Position numbers and translations under genes: made by a program. Positions 34,845 to 46,218 of a stretch of DNA of 64,000 nucleotides are shown one piece after another. The first letter of the stretch is position 1; every line of letters starts with the position of its first letter. Under the pieces are notes generated by a model. It had not been told where the DNA came from, ran no database searches, and saw only the letters and a list, made by a program, of their open reading frames with translations. The stretch is from Allolucifera butyrica (lineage in GTDB: Bacteria; Bacillota; Negativicutes; Sporomusales; UPPP01): assembly GCF_900476375.1 (NCBI RefSeq), contig NZ_UPPP01000056.1, positions 54,636-118,635 on the forward strand, in the 5' to 3' direction.

Positions 34845-36026
34845 CTAACTCTTTACATTAATTTTTGAGACATCAAATTCAATAAGCTCAACAACAAAGC
34901 CAGCCTCCTGAAGGATACACTCAATTTCATGGCGATAATTTGGATTCATGATAATTGCAGCTGTGATTCCTTTGTTTTGTAACTCTTTCCAACTTATTAT
35001 CGGATGACCAGTGCCGGGAACATATAAGTTCTGTTTATGAGGATTTACGTCAATAAAACAGTCAATTAAAGAACATCCGGGATCAACTAAATTAGCCAAA
35101 GTCACTCCTTTAGCGCCTGCTCCCCATATAGCAATCTTGTGTTTACTCCGGAGGTTTTCCAGTTTCTGTGAAAAGCACTTGACAATTTGGGCTTCGGTTG
35201 CAGAGAATGACTTTACTAGCTCTGTGTAACCTTGTGGCTTATCTACGTTCCATATCTGTTTTTGATTTAAATGTGCTTCAGCCCAAAGGTACTGACCGTT
35301 GAAGGTATGACGAATTTCATCCACGGCAAAGCCTGCAGTCTGTAAAGCATGTTGCAGAGAAGCCGTTGAAAAATAAGAGCAATGCTCATAGAAAAAATCC
35401 CAAACCACTTTATTTTCTAAGATCCATTCCACGCAAGGAGTCTCTAAAAATACCCTTGCATACTGAGAGTTTAACAACGCTTCACGCATCGAAATTAGCA
35501 TTTCTAATGGATTTGGCACATGCTCTATAACATGTCGACTAATCACTACATCAGCCCGAATATTTTTAAACTTTGGACCATAATACTCTTTAATAAAGCT
35601 TAATCTACTGTTATTTATAATAGCATTAGTTTTATAACTAGGATCAAATCCCACACCGATGTTTTTTTTATCTTTTTTTATCAATTTGTTTATAAAAGTT
35701 CCGTCTCCGCATCCAACTTCTACTATATTGCAATTTCGAACATTTTTCTTTTCTATTAAATAATCGACTAAACTATCAACATATGTATTAAAATATGAAG
35801 AATGAAACTGAGAATTGTCATAACTATCTCCATACTCTAATTTAGATGAATCAAAACAGTCATTAAATATAAATGTACAATCCTCACAATAACGTAATTT
35901 TAATTTGCCACAATTGATGCCACGCGCAGCTTCTCGCTGAGAAATTAAAATATGCTGATGAATTGGTACTTTCTCCCGTTCGAGAAAAATCATCGTCGAC
36001 CTAGAGTTACATATGGGACATTTCAT
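34845..36026 (-). CDS. SAM methyltransferase with zinc-ribbon and C-terminal Rossmann domain
   Basis: A 393-aa protein with the three-part layout of sugar C-methyltransferase relatives: zinc-binding cysteines CPICNS (3-8) and CEDC (about 48-51), SAM motif NIVEVGCGDGTFINKL (about 100-115), and a C-terminal domain KIAIWGAGAKGVTLANLV with FIDVNPHKQ. It overlaps the preceding epimerase gene by 20 bp. Together with the C-methyltransferase at 37479 it suggests two methylations or one enzyme plus a divergent paralogue on the CDP-sugar. The acceptor is not known. Confidence 0.8.
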   Translation of the reverse strand: MKCPICNSRSTMIFLEREKVPIHQHILISQREAARGINCGKLKLRYCEDCTFIFNDCFDSSKLEYGDSYDNSQFHSSYFNTYVDSLVDYLIEKKNVRNCNIVEVGCGDGTFINKLIKKDKKNIGVGFDPSYKTNAIINNSRLSFIKEYYGPKFKNIRADVVISRHVIEHVPNPLEMLISMREALLNSQYARVFLETPCVEWILENKVVWDFFYEHCSYFSTASLQHALQTAGFAVDEIRHTFNGQYLWAEAHLNQKQIWNVDKPQGYTELVKSFSATEAQIVKCFSQKLENLRSKHKIAIWGAGAKGVTLANLVDPGCSLIDCFIDVNPHKQNLYVPGTGHPIISWKELQNKGITAAIIMNPNYRHEIECILQEAGFVVELIEFDVSKINVKS

Positions 36027-36951
36027 TATTCTTATATCCCCCTAGTAATGACTTCCGTTTCCACCACTCTATAGTTTCTTGCAATCCGGCATCTAACATG
36101 TATTGAGGCTCCCACCCTAGTTCATAAGATATTCTCGTGATATCTCCTAAGATCGCAATGGGCTCTGTAAAATCTAAAGGAATTGCTCCAAACTGAACAT
36201 TTTCTGGCAGTGCAAGTTTATATGCAATATTCGACACAATCTCTTGTATACTAACCGGTTTACCAGAAGCAATATTTATTGGACCCAATACCTGTGAGGC
36301 CAATAGTGTCACAAATGCATTGGCCACATCTTTTACGTATAAAAAGTCACGGATCTGTTTACCATGCGAACATTGGGCCTGTTTTCCGCACAATAATGCA
36401 TTAATAACAGATGGAACAAGGCGTTGAGGATACTCCCCCGGTCCATAGACGAAAAATATCCGTCCCCATGCAAAACTAAACTGCATATCTTCTGCCATAT
36501 ATGTAACTATCTTTTGCAGACTATCTTTACATGTTCCATATAACGTATTAGGATTAAGCGGCGTACTCTTCTCAGAGCATAAACTATAATGCCAGTCGTA
36601 TTCCGCGCAGCTCCCGCCGAAAACGGCCCGTATTCCGCCATGCCCTACAAAATTCTTTACTAATTCAATACTTGCTTGTACCCATGTAGTGTTTTCAATT
36701 GAATTCCAGTACAGTTGTGGCTGCGTATACCATGCTAAATGCAGTAAATGAGTTGGCGCAACCTCCGCTAACAACCGTCGTTGTACCTCAAAGTCTAGTA
36801 GATTCGCACGATGCCAGATAACTGCGCTACTATTTTCAGTAATCATGTTATGATTATATACCGCATGTACTTCATATCCTAAAGATAGTAAATAAGGAAT
36901 TGTTTGTTTACCAATAAATCCGGTTGCCCCTGTTAAAAGCACTCTTTTCAT
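36007..36951 (-). CDS. NAD-dependent sugar epimerase/reductase (SDR family)
   Basis: A 314-aa extended SDR with VLLTGATGFIGKQTI at the N-terminus and YxxxK as LYGTCKDS near residue 145. In an operon of CDP-glucose 4,6-dehydratase type it is the likely 4-ketoreductase or epimerase that finishes the sugar. The ATG at 36951 overlaps the TGA of the 3,5-epimerase gene (ATGA), with GGAG 10 bases upstream; an ATG at 36957 is also possible. Confidence 0.84.
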   Translation of the reverse strand: MKRVLLTGATGFIGKQTIPYLLSLGYEVHAVYNHNMITENSSAVIWHRANLLDFEVQRRLLAEVAPTHLLHLAWYTQPQLYWNSIENTTWVQASIELVKNFVGHGGIRAVFGGSCAEYDWHYSLCSEKSTPLNPNTLYGTCKDSLQKIVTYMAEDMQFSFAWGRIFFVYGPGEYPQRLVPSVINALLCGKQAQCSHGKQIRDFLYVKDVANAFVTLLASQVLGPINIASGKPVSIQEIVSNIAYKLALPENVQFGAIPLDFTEPIAILGDITRISYELGWEPQYMLDAGLQETIEWWKRKSLLGGYKNNEMSHM

Positions 36952-37478
36952 ACGCATATATCTCCATAGGACCGGTCTTTTTCTGCAATAATCAGCGGAG
37001 AAAATGGCCATTTTATGTTAATAATTGGGTCATCCCATCGAATACCGCTAGCATAATCAGCAGCATAAGAATTAGTCATTTGATAAAAGACTTCAGTATT
37101 GTCTTGCAACGTTAAAAAGCCATGTGCAAATCCTTCTGGAATATATAGCATATTATGTTTGTCTGCGGTCAGTTTTATTGAAAACCATTTAAAATGTGTC
37201 TGGGATTCCGGCCGCAAATCTACAATCGCATCGAAGATTGCCCCGCGAATACAATGGACAAGTTTGGCCTCTGTAAAAGGTTCCTGCTGATAATGCATAC
37301 CGCGTAATGTGCCACGTTTGGCATTATACGATATATTACACTGCACTAATTTAGGGTTCAAATCTCGTTTTGCAAATTCCGTTGAACACCATGTACGTGC
37401 AAAAAAACCCCTCTCATCACAGATAGGCTCCAATTCAATAATATATGCGCCCTTTAATTCAGTCTCTGTAAAGATCAT
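36948..37478 (-). CDS. RmlC-like 3,5-epimerase of a keto-6-deoxy sugar nucleotide
   Basis: A 176-aa cupin of the dTDP-4-dehydrorhamnose 3,5-epimerase family. It shows ERGFFARTW, KRGTLRGMHYQ with the catalytic His, IRGAIFDAIVDLR and IPEGFAHGFLTL. Length and motifs are full. Since it lies between CDP-specific genes and no rmlA, rmlB or rmlD is present, the substrate is probably CDP-4-keto-6-deoxyglucose or its methylated form rather than the dTDP sugar. It abuts the C-methyltransferase gene with no gap. Confidence 0.87.
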   Translation of the reverse strand: MIFTETELKGAYIIELEPICDERGFFARTWCSTEFAKRDLNPKLVQCNISYNAKRGTLRGMHYQQEPFTEAKLVHCIRGAIFDAIVDLRPESQTHFKWFSIKLTADKHNMLYIPEGFAHGFLTLQDNTEVFYQMTNSYAADYASGIRWDDPIINIKWPFSPLIIAEKDRSYGDICV

Positions 37479-38711
37479 TTATATAATCTCCACCTTAGGG
37501 ATAGGAATAATAAACCGCCCGTCCCATTCACGAATATAACCAACTTGTTCCATAATTTCTTTTTTCAAATTCCATGGCAAAATTAAGACATAGTCGGGCT
37601 TTTCTTCTTTTATTTTTTGAGGGGAAAAAATAGGAATATGCGTCCCCGGCAAGAATTTTCCTTGTTTGTGTGGATTACGGTCAACCGTATAATCGATGAA
37701 ATCTGTCCGAATACCGCAATAATTTAAAAGGGTATTTCCCTTTGCCGGGGCTCCGTATCCTGCAATTGTTTTTCCCTGTTTTTTTATAGCAATTAAGGTT
37801 TCCAATAAGGAAAATTTAAGTTCTCTAATTTTGTCAGCAAAAAATTGATACATCTCAATGTTGTTAATCCCAAATTCAATTTCTTTTATCCTCATATTTT
37901 CAACTTGCTTTGTTACTTTATATCCCAAATAATTGGCGTGACAAGCATATATCCTCAAAGACCCTCCATGAGTTGAAAATTCTTCAACATCAAAGATTTT
38001 CAATCCATGGGCATTAAAAATTTTCTCCACTATACTAAAGGACAGGTAAGAAAAATGCTCATGATAAATCGTGTCAAACTGACGTTCCTTCATGAGGCGC
38101 AATAAATGAGGAAATTCCATTGTTATAATACCATCATCATTTAACAGAATACACATTCCCGCGACAAAATCATTTATATTGGGCACATGGGCTAAGACAT
38201 TGTTTCCAAGCAAAAGGTCCGCTTTTTGGCCATCGGCCTTTAAAGCCTTAGCCAATCTTTCACCAAAAAAATCAACAATTGTAGGTATTCCCTTTTTTAT
38301 CGCCATCTTTGCAACATTCTCAGCAGGCTCAATACCCAAGATAGGAAATCCTTTTTCTTTAAAATATTGAAGGAGATACCCATCGTTACTCGCAATTTCC
38401 ACAATAAGCTTATTCTTAGAGAAATCAAAGCGTTGTTGCATATCATTCGTATATTTTTTTACGTGCTCCAGCCAACTATCAGAAAATGAACTAAAATATG
38501 CATAATCGTTAAAAATGGCACCTGGGCTCTCAAATTCTTCCAGCTGAACTAAGAAGCAATTAGAACACACATAGGTATGTAATGGATAAAATACTTCTTT
38601 TGAATTAAGTTGCTCAATTGATAAATAAGAATTCGATAGTGGTGCCATTCCAAGGTCTATTAACGTTTCTGTTAAGGCCGACCCGCAAAATCGGCACTTT
38701 TTATCGGACAT
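37479..38711 (-). CDS. NDP-sugar C-methyltransferase
   Basis: A 410-aa enzyme with the diagnostic layout: zinc cysteines CRFCGS (5-10) and CSNC, a SAM site with the unusual IVEIASNDGYLLQYFK (family SNDG motif), the HEHFSYLS block with catalytic residues, and a C-terminal domain AGYGAPAKGNTLLNY with DRNPHKQGKFLPGT. TylC3/NovU-type relatives methylate C3 or C5 of 4-keto-6-deoxy sugars. The ATG at 38711 has AAGGAG 7 bases upstream and overlaps the rfbG end by 11 bp. The product would be a branched CDP-sugar. Confidence 0.85.
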   Translation of the reverse strand: MSDKKCRFCGSALTETLIDLGMAPLSNSYLSIEQLNSKEVFYPLHTYVCSNCFLVQLEEFESPGAIFNDYAYFSSFSDSWLEHVKKYTNDMQQRFDFSKNKLIVEIASNDGYLLQYFKEKGFPILGIEPAENVAKMAIKKGIPTIVDFFGERLAKALKADGQKADLLLGNNVLAHVPNINDFVAGMCILLNDDGIITMEFPHLLRLMKERQFDTIYHEHFSYLSFSIVEKIFNAHGLKIFDVEEFSTHGGSLRIYACHANYLGYKVTKQVENMRIKEIEFGINNIEMYQFFADKIRELKFSLLETLIAIKKQGKTIAGYGAPAKGNTLLNYCGIRTDFIDYTVDRNPHKQGKFLPGTHIPIFSPQKIKEEKPDYVLILPWNLKKEIMEQVGYIREWDGRFIIPIPKVEII

Positions 38712-39795
38712 TTTGCATCTCCTTAGATAAACTCTCATATTTTTCAATCTGTGATAGCGTTATTATTCTCGGATCTTCGCCATGATAAAACCGCCTATAC
38801 CAGTCAACCGTCATCCGTATCGTATCTTGCATAGATAAAATAGATCTCCACCCCAACCGCTGATAGGCTTTCGCCGAATCCAGTCTTAAATAAAGAGCTT
38901 CATGGAGAATTTCTTGATTTTCAACCGCCCATTTTATATCCCGGCCCCATAAATTACAGAAAGTAGCAACCAACTTCTCGACAGTCCAGGCGTGTTGATT
39001 CTCTGGTCCAAAATTCCATCCTTCCGCATACTCAGAACCATCATTCCATAGTTTTTCAGCTAACAACAAATATCCAAAAAGTGGTTCCAACACATGCTGC
39101 CAAGGGCGAATCGACTTCGGACTGCGTAGTATAATGGTCTTATTATTCTTTATTGCACGAACGCAATCAGGAATAATTCGGTCGGCGGCCCAGTCACCAC
39201 CACCAATCACATTTCCTGCTCTAACACTTCCAATTTGGGCTGAATATTCTTCAGAAAAATATGAGCGGCGAAAACTGGATGTTATAAGTTCTGCACATCC
39301 TTTACTGCAGCTATACGGGTCGAAACCTCCCATTGGTTCAGTTTCTCTATATCCCCAAACCCATTCCCGATTTTCATAACATTTGTCACTCGTAACATTA
39401 ACAACCACTTTAATGCTTTTACTGCGGCGTGTCGCCTCTAATACATTTGCTGTTCCCATAACATTAGTCATCAAAGTTTCTACCGGAAATTTGTAAGAAT
39501 GGCGAACGAGCGTCTGAGCTGCAAGATGAAATACTAATTCCGGCTTATACTTACCAAACACGTCACTCAAATTCTGCAAATCCAGAATGTTGCCATCAAT
39601 AGAAATTATTTGATCAGCAATCTGTGCAGTACTAAATAGCGAGGGATTTGATGGCGGCTGTAAAGCGTAGCCAATTACTTCTGCACCCAGCGATTGGAGC
39701 CAAAGGCTTAACCAGCTTCCTTTAAATCCGGTATGACCGGTAATGAGAACCCGTTTTCCCTGCCAGAATGAATTCAATTTCACCAAACCTTCCAT
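38701..39795 (-). CDS. rfbG: CDP-glucose 4,6-dehydratase
   Basis: Converts CDP-D-glucose to CDP-4-keto-6-deoxyglucose. The 364-aa extended SDR has [30 protein letters not shown] and the catalytic YSCSK, all characteristic of RfbG. The ATG at 39795 ([16 protein letters not shown]) gives a 16-bp overlap with rfbF, as often seen for this pair. It provides the branch-point intermediate for the C-methyltransferase, epimerase and reductase that follow. Confidence 0.94.
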   Translation of the reverse strand: MEGLVKLNSFWQGKRVLITGHTGFKGSWLSLWLQSLGAEVIGYALQPPSNPSLFSTAQIADQIISIDGNILDLQNLSDVFGKYKPELVFHLAAQTLVRHSYKFPVETLMTNVMGTANVLEATRRSKSIKVVVNVTSDKCYENREWVWGYRETEPMGGFDPYSCSKGCAELITSSFRRSYFSEEYSAQIGSVRAGNVIGGGDWAADRIIPDCVRAIKNNKTIILRSPKSIRPWQHVLEPLFGYLLLAEKLWNDGSEYAEGWNFGPENQHAWTVEKLVATFCNLWGRDIKWAVENQEILHEALYLRLDSAKAYQRLGWRSILSMQDTIRMTVDWYRRFYHGEDPRIITLSQIEKYESLSKEMQNVR

Positions 39796-40547
39796 GGAGC
39801 TTTGCCAGAACTCCAAAGCTCTTCCAGCTTAACTTTATCCCGTAATGTATCCATTGGCTGCCAGAATCCAGTATGTTGGTACGCAGAAAGTTGATTATTT
39901 TGTGCCAATTTTTCTAAAGGACCTTGTTCCCATATAGTCGAATCGCCTTCGATTAATTCAAAAACTTTCGATTCCAACACAAAAAAGCCACCATTAATCC
40001 AAGCACAATCTCCCTGAGGTTTTTCTTTAAAAGCAGTAATGCGGTTTCCGTATAAATCTAAAGCACCAAAACGTCCTGGAGGTTGTACAGCAGTTAATGT
40101 TGCCCAAGTATGTTGACTACGGTGAAATTGAATGAGTTCACCAATGTTTACATTGCAGACCCCATCTCCATAGGTAAAACAAAAAGTCTCCGTACCTATA
40201 AATTTTTCTATACGTTTTAGACGTCCTCCTGTCATAGTATGCTCACCTGTGTCAATCAGGGTAACTTTCCAGGGATCGGCATGACGTTCATGTACTTCCA
40301 TAGAATTATTTGCCACATCGAAAGTAACATCAGATGTATGCAAGAAATAATTAGCGAAATACTCCTTAATTAAATATCCTTTGTACCCACAGCAAATAAT
40401 AAAATCATTTATTCCAAAAAACGAATAGATTTTCATTATATGCCAAAGAATAGGATTTCCTCCTATTTCGACCATCGGTTTTGGTTTTATATAGGTTTCT
40501 TCAGAAATGCGTGTGCCTAAACCGCCAGCGAGAATTACCGCCTTCAA
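39780..40547 (-). CDS. rfbF: glucose-1-phosphate cytidylyltransferase
   Basis: Makes CDP-glucose from CTP and glucose-1-phosphate. The 255-aa protein has [31 protein letters not shown] and [12 protein letters not shown], as in RfbF/AscA. The start is a TTG at 40547 with GAGGGG 6 bases upstream. It is the first gene of the tight CDP-sugar operon rfbF-rfbG-methyltransferase-epimerase-SDR-methyltransferase, whose neighbours all overlap or abut. Confidence 0.95.
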   Translation of the reverse strand: MKAVILAGGLGTRISEETYIKPKPMVEIGGNPILWHIMKIYSFFGINDFIICCGYKGYLIKEYFANYFLHTSDVTFDVANNSMEVHERHADPWKVTLIDTGEHTMTGGRLKRIEKFIGTETFCFTYGDGVCNVNIGELIQFHRSQHTWATLTAVQPPGRFGALDLYGNRITAFKEKPQGDCAWINGGFFVLESKVFELIEGDSTIWEQGPLEKLAQNNQLSAYQHTGFWQPMDTLRDKVKLEELWSSGKAPWKVW

Positions 40548-40669
40548 CTTTATCCCCTCTTCCGATAGTACGATTTATCATCATCTTACAGCTTAAACTT
40601 GCAATAACGCATCCATTAAACATCATTTTACTCAATAATCCAACGTGGATTAAAATTCAATTCTAGCTT

Positions 40670-41401
40670 TTATTCTCCATACCTTTTCTGTTGTATTTCC
40701 GCATTGATATAATGCCACTCCGGATTTTTCTCCATTACATCTAATATATCGACAAAATTAAACTCCGACTTAACTGGATATAATTGTTCAATAATCCTCT
40801 TTATTAATTCAAAATCCTCCGGTGTATCCACTGTCCATCGATGATGGCTTAAATCTTCGATAAAATTCAGATACTTGATCCTGTACCGTTCAGGATGCCT
40901 TTTATAAATAAAAGTTGTAACATGTTCCCGGTCCGGTTGCTCCGCAGCTTCCCGAAAGCACTCCTCCAATACCTTGAACGGGCAAATTTCGATATCCAAC
41001 CCTCGGGGGCACTTTTCCAACCGCAAATAATCACATTTATGGAGATGCTGCAAAAACCATCTTATACCTTCATCGCAAACCGCCGGATCAATCAACGGAC
41101 AGTCCGACGTAATCCGTACTACAATGTCTGCCTGGAATTTGACGGCGGTTCCATAATACCTGGCTAGCACATCTTCTTCCGAACCACGAAAATAAGCAAC
41201 GGAAAGCTGCTCACATAAATCAACAACGGGCTGATCCGTATCGTTGGTTGTCGTGGCAATGACAATTTCATCGGCATTTTTGATACGCCGGAGCCGCTCA
41301 ATCTGATATTCCAGTAATGGTTTGCCCAAAACTTCCTTCAGAATCTTACCCGGCAACCGGGTAGATGTCATCCGGGCCTGTACAATTATGACCGTTTTCA
41401 A
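40670..41401 (-). CDS. SpsF/PseF-like cytidylyltransferase
   Basis: A 243-aa nucleotidyltransferase starting KTVIIVQARMTSTRLPGK, with RITSDCPLIDP and the HRWTVDTPEDFELIK block of the SpsF family. SpsF-type proteins lie beside PseI and PseG homologues in Bacillus and are predicted to activate the nonulosonic acid as CMP-pseudaminate; next to pseC-pseB this is the likeliest role. A TTG at 41401 with AAGGAG 8 bases upstream is preferred to a GTG at 41410. The other cytidylyltransferase (45532) would then serve legionaminic acid. Confidence 0.78.
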   Translation of the reverse strand: MKTVIIVQARMTSTRLPGKILKEVLGKPLLEYQIERLRRIKNADEIVIATTTNDTDQPVVDLCEQLSVAYFRGSEEDVLARYYGTAVKFQADIVVRITSDCPLIDPAVCDEGIRWFLQHLHKCDYLRLEKCPRGLDIEICPFKVLEECFREAAEQPDREHVTTFIYKRHPERYRIKYLNFIEDLSHHRWTVDTPEDFELIKRIIEQLYPVKSEFNFVDILDVMEKNPEWHYINAEIQQKRYGE

Positions 41402-41453
41402 ACTTAGCACTCCTTTCCCGTACAGTTTTACAACTTGGAGTACCCCTCCGAGT

Positions 41454-43606
<2,153 letters not shown>

Positions 43607-43644
43607 TCATCTGCAACTTTCATTTTATTGCCAAGAGTCATCTA

Positions 43645-45507
43645 TCATATTTTTTCGTTCTGAATGTAGGCAATGGACTGTTCAATGAATTCTTTAATCC
43701 GTTGTGCAGCTTCCCTAACTTTTTCATAATAAAGACGATAGTCGGCAATGGCCGCCGGCACATCGTTATCTTCAGCATATAGTGCCTCATACCGCCGCCG
43801 CAGAATCTGATGCAGAAAATGCTGCTCAATCAGTTTGACTGCCGGACAGATATAGGGCTCCTGTTCCAACCGGCGGAAAATTTCATCAATGTTGAGCGCA
43901 TATTGGTTTACTTTCGCGAAGTCTTTCTCCTGATAAGCTTGCTGCAGCTTCTTTAAGCGGTTGAGGGCGGACTTCGTATCCGCGACAACCTGATTGGCGT
44001 CCGCCAGACGTTGCTTAAGAATGGCAAGAACCTGCTTAATGGGCAGCTTATAAAAATCTTGTCGAGACTGAGAAATCACCGGCCGAACGTCAACTTCTCG
44101 CTGGCAGTGGCTATCCAATACTTCCCGCAGGGTCATGACCTGCATTCCTTCAATCAGGGCGCCGCCTTCCGTAGCATTAATATAAAGGCGATCGTTCTTT
44201 ACCTGCACCCATTTTTCAAAAAATAAACGGTACTGATTAAACAAACGACTGGTTAGTACTTGTTCGCCTTGATTGGCCTTGACATACAAAAAACCGGCAT
44301 TATCTCCGTCCTTATAGATTTTATTTCCGGCTTCGCCATAATTTGTCCCGGCTGCATGGGTACTGCCATCAGAAGCAAAAGCCAAATCCTGACCGACAAA
44401 AACAATCGGATTGGCTCCCATTTTGTAAGCTGCTGTCATAGCGCTGTGCGCCGCCGTCCCGCCCGTTTCCAGGTCTCCTTTATCTTCCACAACGCCATCG
44501 GGCCAGCTTAGAATAAAGGACTGGTTCGCGGCCACAAAAATGGGGCCGCGAAAAGCTTGCAGAATAGCCGGATAGGACTGAATATCGGTGAGTAGCACGG
44601 CGTCCTGGCCGCTGTATTCTTTGAAATGCTCATAGTTATAAACCATAGGATCAATACTGACAATGAAATCAGGGACAATCCCCTGTTGCTGCAGCGCTTT
44701 GACGGCTGTTCCTACGGCGATTAGCACAGCCTTTCCTTTTGCTTCCCGCAGCAGCACAATATTCTGATTGAGGGCCGGGCCGGCGGCGACTACAATCGCC
44801 GGGACGCCGGCGAATTTTTCAAATAAGGCGTTAACCCCCGGCTGCGTACAAAAATGATAAAAATTCTGTATTGTACTGGAAACCATATCGGGTCCAATTT
44901 TAGCTAAGGTCTGCATTTCCATAACGGCTCCATCGACAACCCGCTTGATCCCCTGCGTGGCCTGCAAATAAAAATCCTTATATACTTCCTGATGACCGGG
45001 TAATCCCGTCAGTACAATATTATGAAAACGGATCGGATCATAAAAATTGAAAAAGTTATTTTCCATCTCAATGACCGAATCGCCAACCTGAAGATTAACC
45101 CGCTGGGAAGAAAGGATACCGCGTAAATCGCGCTCCCGCATTGCCTGTTCAAACACGGTTTGATCTGGCTCAATCACAAACAGGGGAATTCGCTCATCCA
45201 ATTGCACCAGCAGCGCTTCAATTAAATATCCAAGCGACAGACCATAAACGACAACCGCAACGCCGGCCTGGGCCTCCAGTTTACCTGCCACCCGCTGCGC
45301 TTCCCGGACCGGGTCCATAGAGCTGTGCAGAAAAACCTCTTGACCGTTTTGGGCAGTCACCCGCATGGTAGGCAATCCACTGCGGCTGGACAACAACTCA
45401 ACTGTGACGCCGGTTTCTCCCTGCCGGGAGCTAACAATACCGTCAGGATAGCGTTGCCGGTAAATCTGCCAATTCTCTTCTTCCCACCAGTTTGGCTTTA
45501 TATCCAT
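43645..45507 (-). CDS. Maf-type flagellin nonulosonic acid transferase (DUF115), copy 1
   Basis: A 620-aa motility-associated factor. The central DUF115/MptE-like domain shows VVAAGPALNQNIVLLREAKGKAV, GTAVKALQQQGIVPDFIVSIDP, and FVGQDLAFASDGSTHAAG; these build a sialyltransferase-like nucleotide site. The N-terminal region (FVIEPDQTVFEQAM) and C-terminal helical region (about 490-620) are family-typical. Maf proteins transfer CMP-pseudaminate or CMP-legionaminate to Ser/Thr of flagellin in the cytoplasm. This copy lies between legF and pseB, so either acid is possible. Confidence 0.88.
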   Translation of the reverse strand: MDIKPNWWEEENWQIYRQRYPDGIVSSRQGETGVTVELLSSRSGLPTMRVTAQNGQEVFLHSSMDPVREAQRVAGKLEAQAGVAVVVYGLSLGYLIEALLVQLDERIPLFVIEPDQTVFEQAMRERDLRGILSSQRVNLQVGDSVIEMENNFFNFYDPIRFHNIVLTGLPGHQEVYKDFYLQATQGIKRVVDGAVMEMQTLAKIGPDMVSSTIQNFYHFCTQPGVNALFEKFAGVPAIVVAAGPALNQNIVLLREAKGKAVLIAVGTAVKALQQQGIVPDFIVSIDPMVYNYEHFKEYSGQDAVLLTDIQSYPAILQAFRGPIFVAANQSFILSWPDGVVEDKGDLETGGTAAHSAMTAAYKMGANPIVFVGQDLAFASDGSTHAAGTNYGEAGNKIYKDGDNAGFLYVKANQGEQVLTSRLFNQYRLFFEKWVQVKNDRLYINATEGGALIEGMQVMTLREVLDSHCQREVDVRPVISQSRQDFYKLPIKQVLAILKQRLADANQVVADTKSALNRLKKLQQAYQEKDFAKVNQYALNIDEIFRRLEQEPYICPAVKLIEQHFLHQILRRRYEALYAEDNDVPAAIADYRLYYEKVREAAQRIKEFIEQSIAYIQNEKI

Positions 45508-45531
45508 AAATTCTAGCCCTTTCTTTCCTAA

Positions 45532-46218
45532 TCACTTTTGCGCCAGCAAAAAGCTTACAAACAAGAGGTCTGTCTCCGTATCAATATCGATTGACCGTTT
45601 TTTGGGCATTTTATAGGCCAATGTCTCCGCCGTCAAAAAGCTCTTTTTCTTCAATAACCAACTCGTATGGGCAACGTAAACCGCTCCATTTAAGGCATAC
45701 ACGGACGGCAGGTCCTGCCGCCGGCTTGCGATCGTATCCATTGGCAGAACCGGCTGCAAAAAACCCTGTTTATCCGTATAAAACATCCAGTAAGGACTCT
45801 TATCCGGTTCGGTTACCGTTACGCAGGCGTTCGCCCGATGCCCGACGCATAATTCTATACAGCCGTCAATGTCTTCCGGGCTGCGCAGCGGCGATGTGGG
45901 CTGCAATAAAACCACATAATCATATCCCGGCAAGCTGGTAAGAGCATGCAGCACCGGTTCAATGCCCGGCGTATCGTCCCTGGCCAGTTCAGGCGGCCGC
46001 TTGAATGGCACTTCACAGCCCCATTTCCGTGCTGCTGTCATAATTTCGTCATCATCGGACGAAAGGATGAGCCGGTCAATATATTTAGATTTTTGAGCCG
46101 CTTCAATTGTCCAGACGATTAATGGCTTGCCGCCCACGGCGGCAATATTTTTTCGCGGAATTTCCTTGGACCCTCCGCGCGCCGGGATGATTGCCAAAAC
46201 ACTCTTATTCTCAATCAT
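45532..46218 (-). CDS. legF: CMP-legionaminate (acylneuraminate) cytidylyltransferase
   Basis: A 228-aa NeuA-family enzyme that activates a nonulosonic acid with CTP. The CTP-binding motif IIPARGGSKEIPRKN (residues about 9-23), LQPTSPLRSPEDID and the C-terminal IDIDTETDL aspartate block are intact. It overlaps ptmE by 4 bp and is cotranscribed with the legI-legG genes, so legionaminic acid is the expected substrate, though NeuA, LegF and PseF are hard to separate by eye. Confidence 0.86.
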   Translation of the reverse strand: MIENKSVLAIIPARGGSKEIPRKNIAAVGGKPLIVWTIEAAQKSKYIDRLILSSDDDEIMTAARKWGCEVPFKRPPELARDDTPGIEPVLHALTSLPGYDYVVLLQPTSPLRSPEDIDGCIELCVGHRANACVTVTEPDKSPYWMFYTDKQGFLQPVLPMDTIASRRQDLPSVYALNGAVYVAHTSWLLKKKSFLTAETLAYKMPKKRSIDIDTETDLLFVSFLLAQK

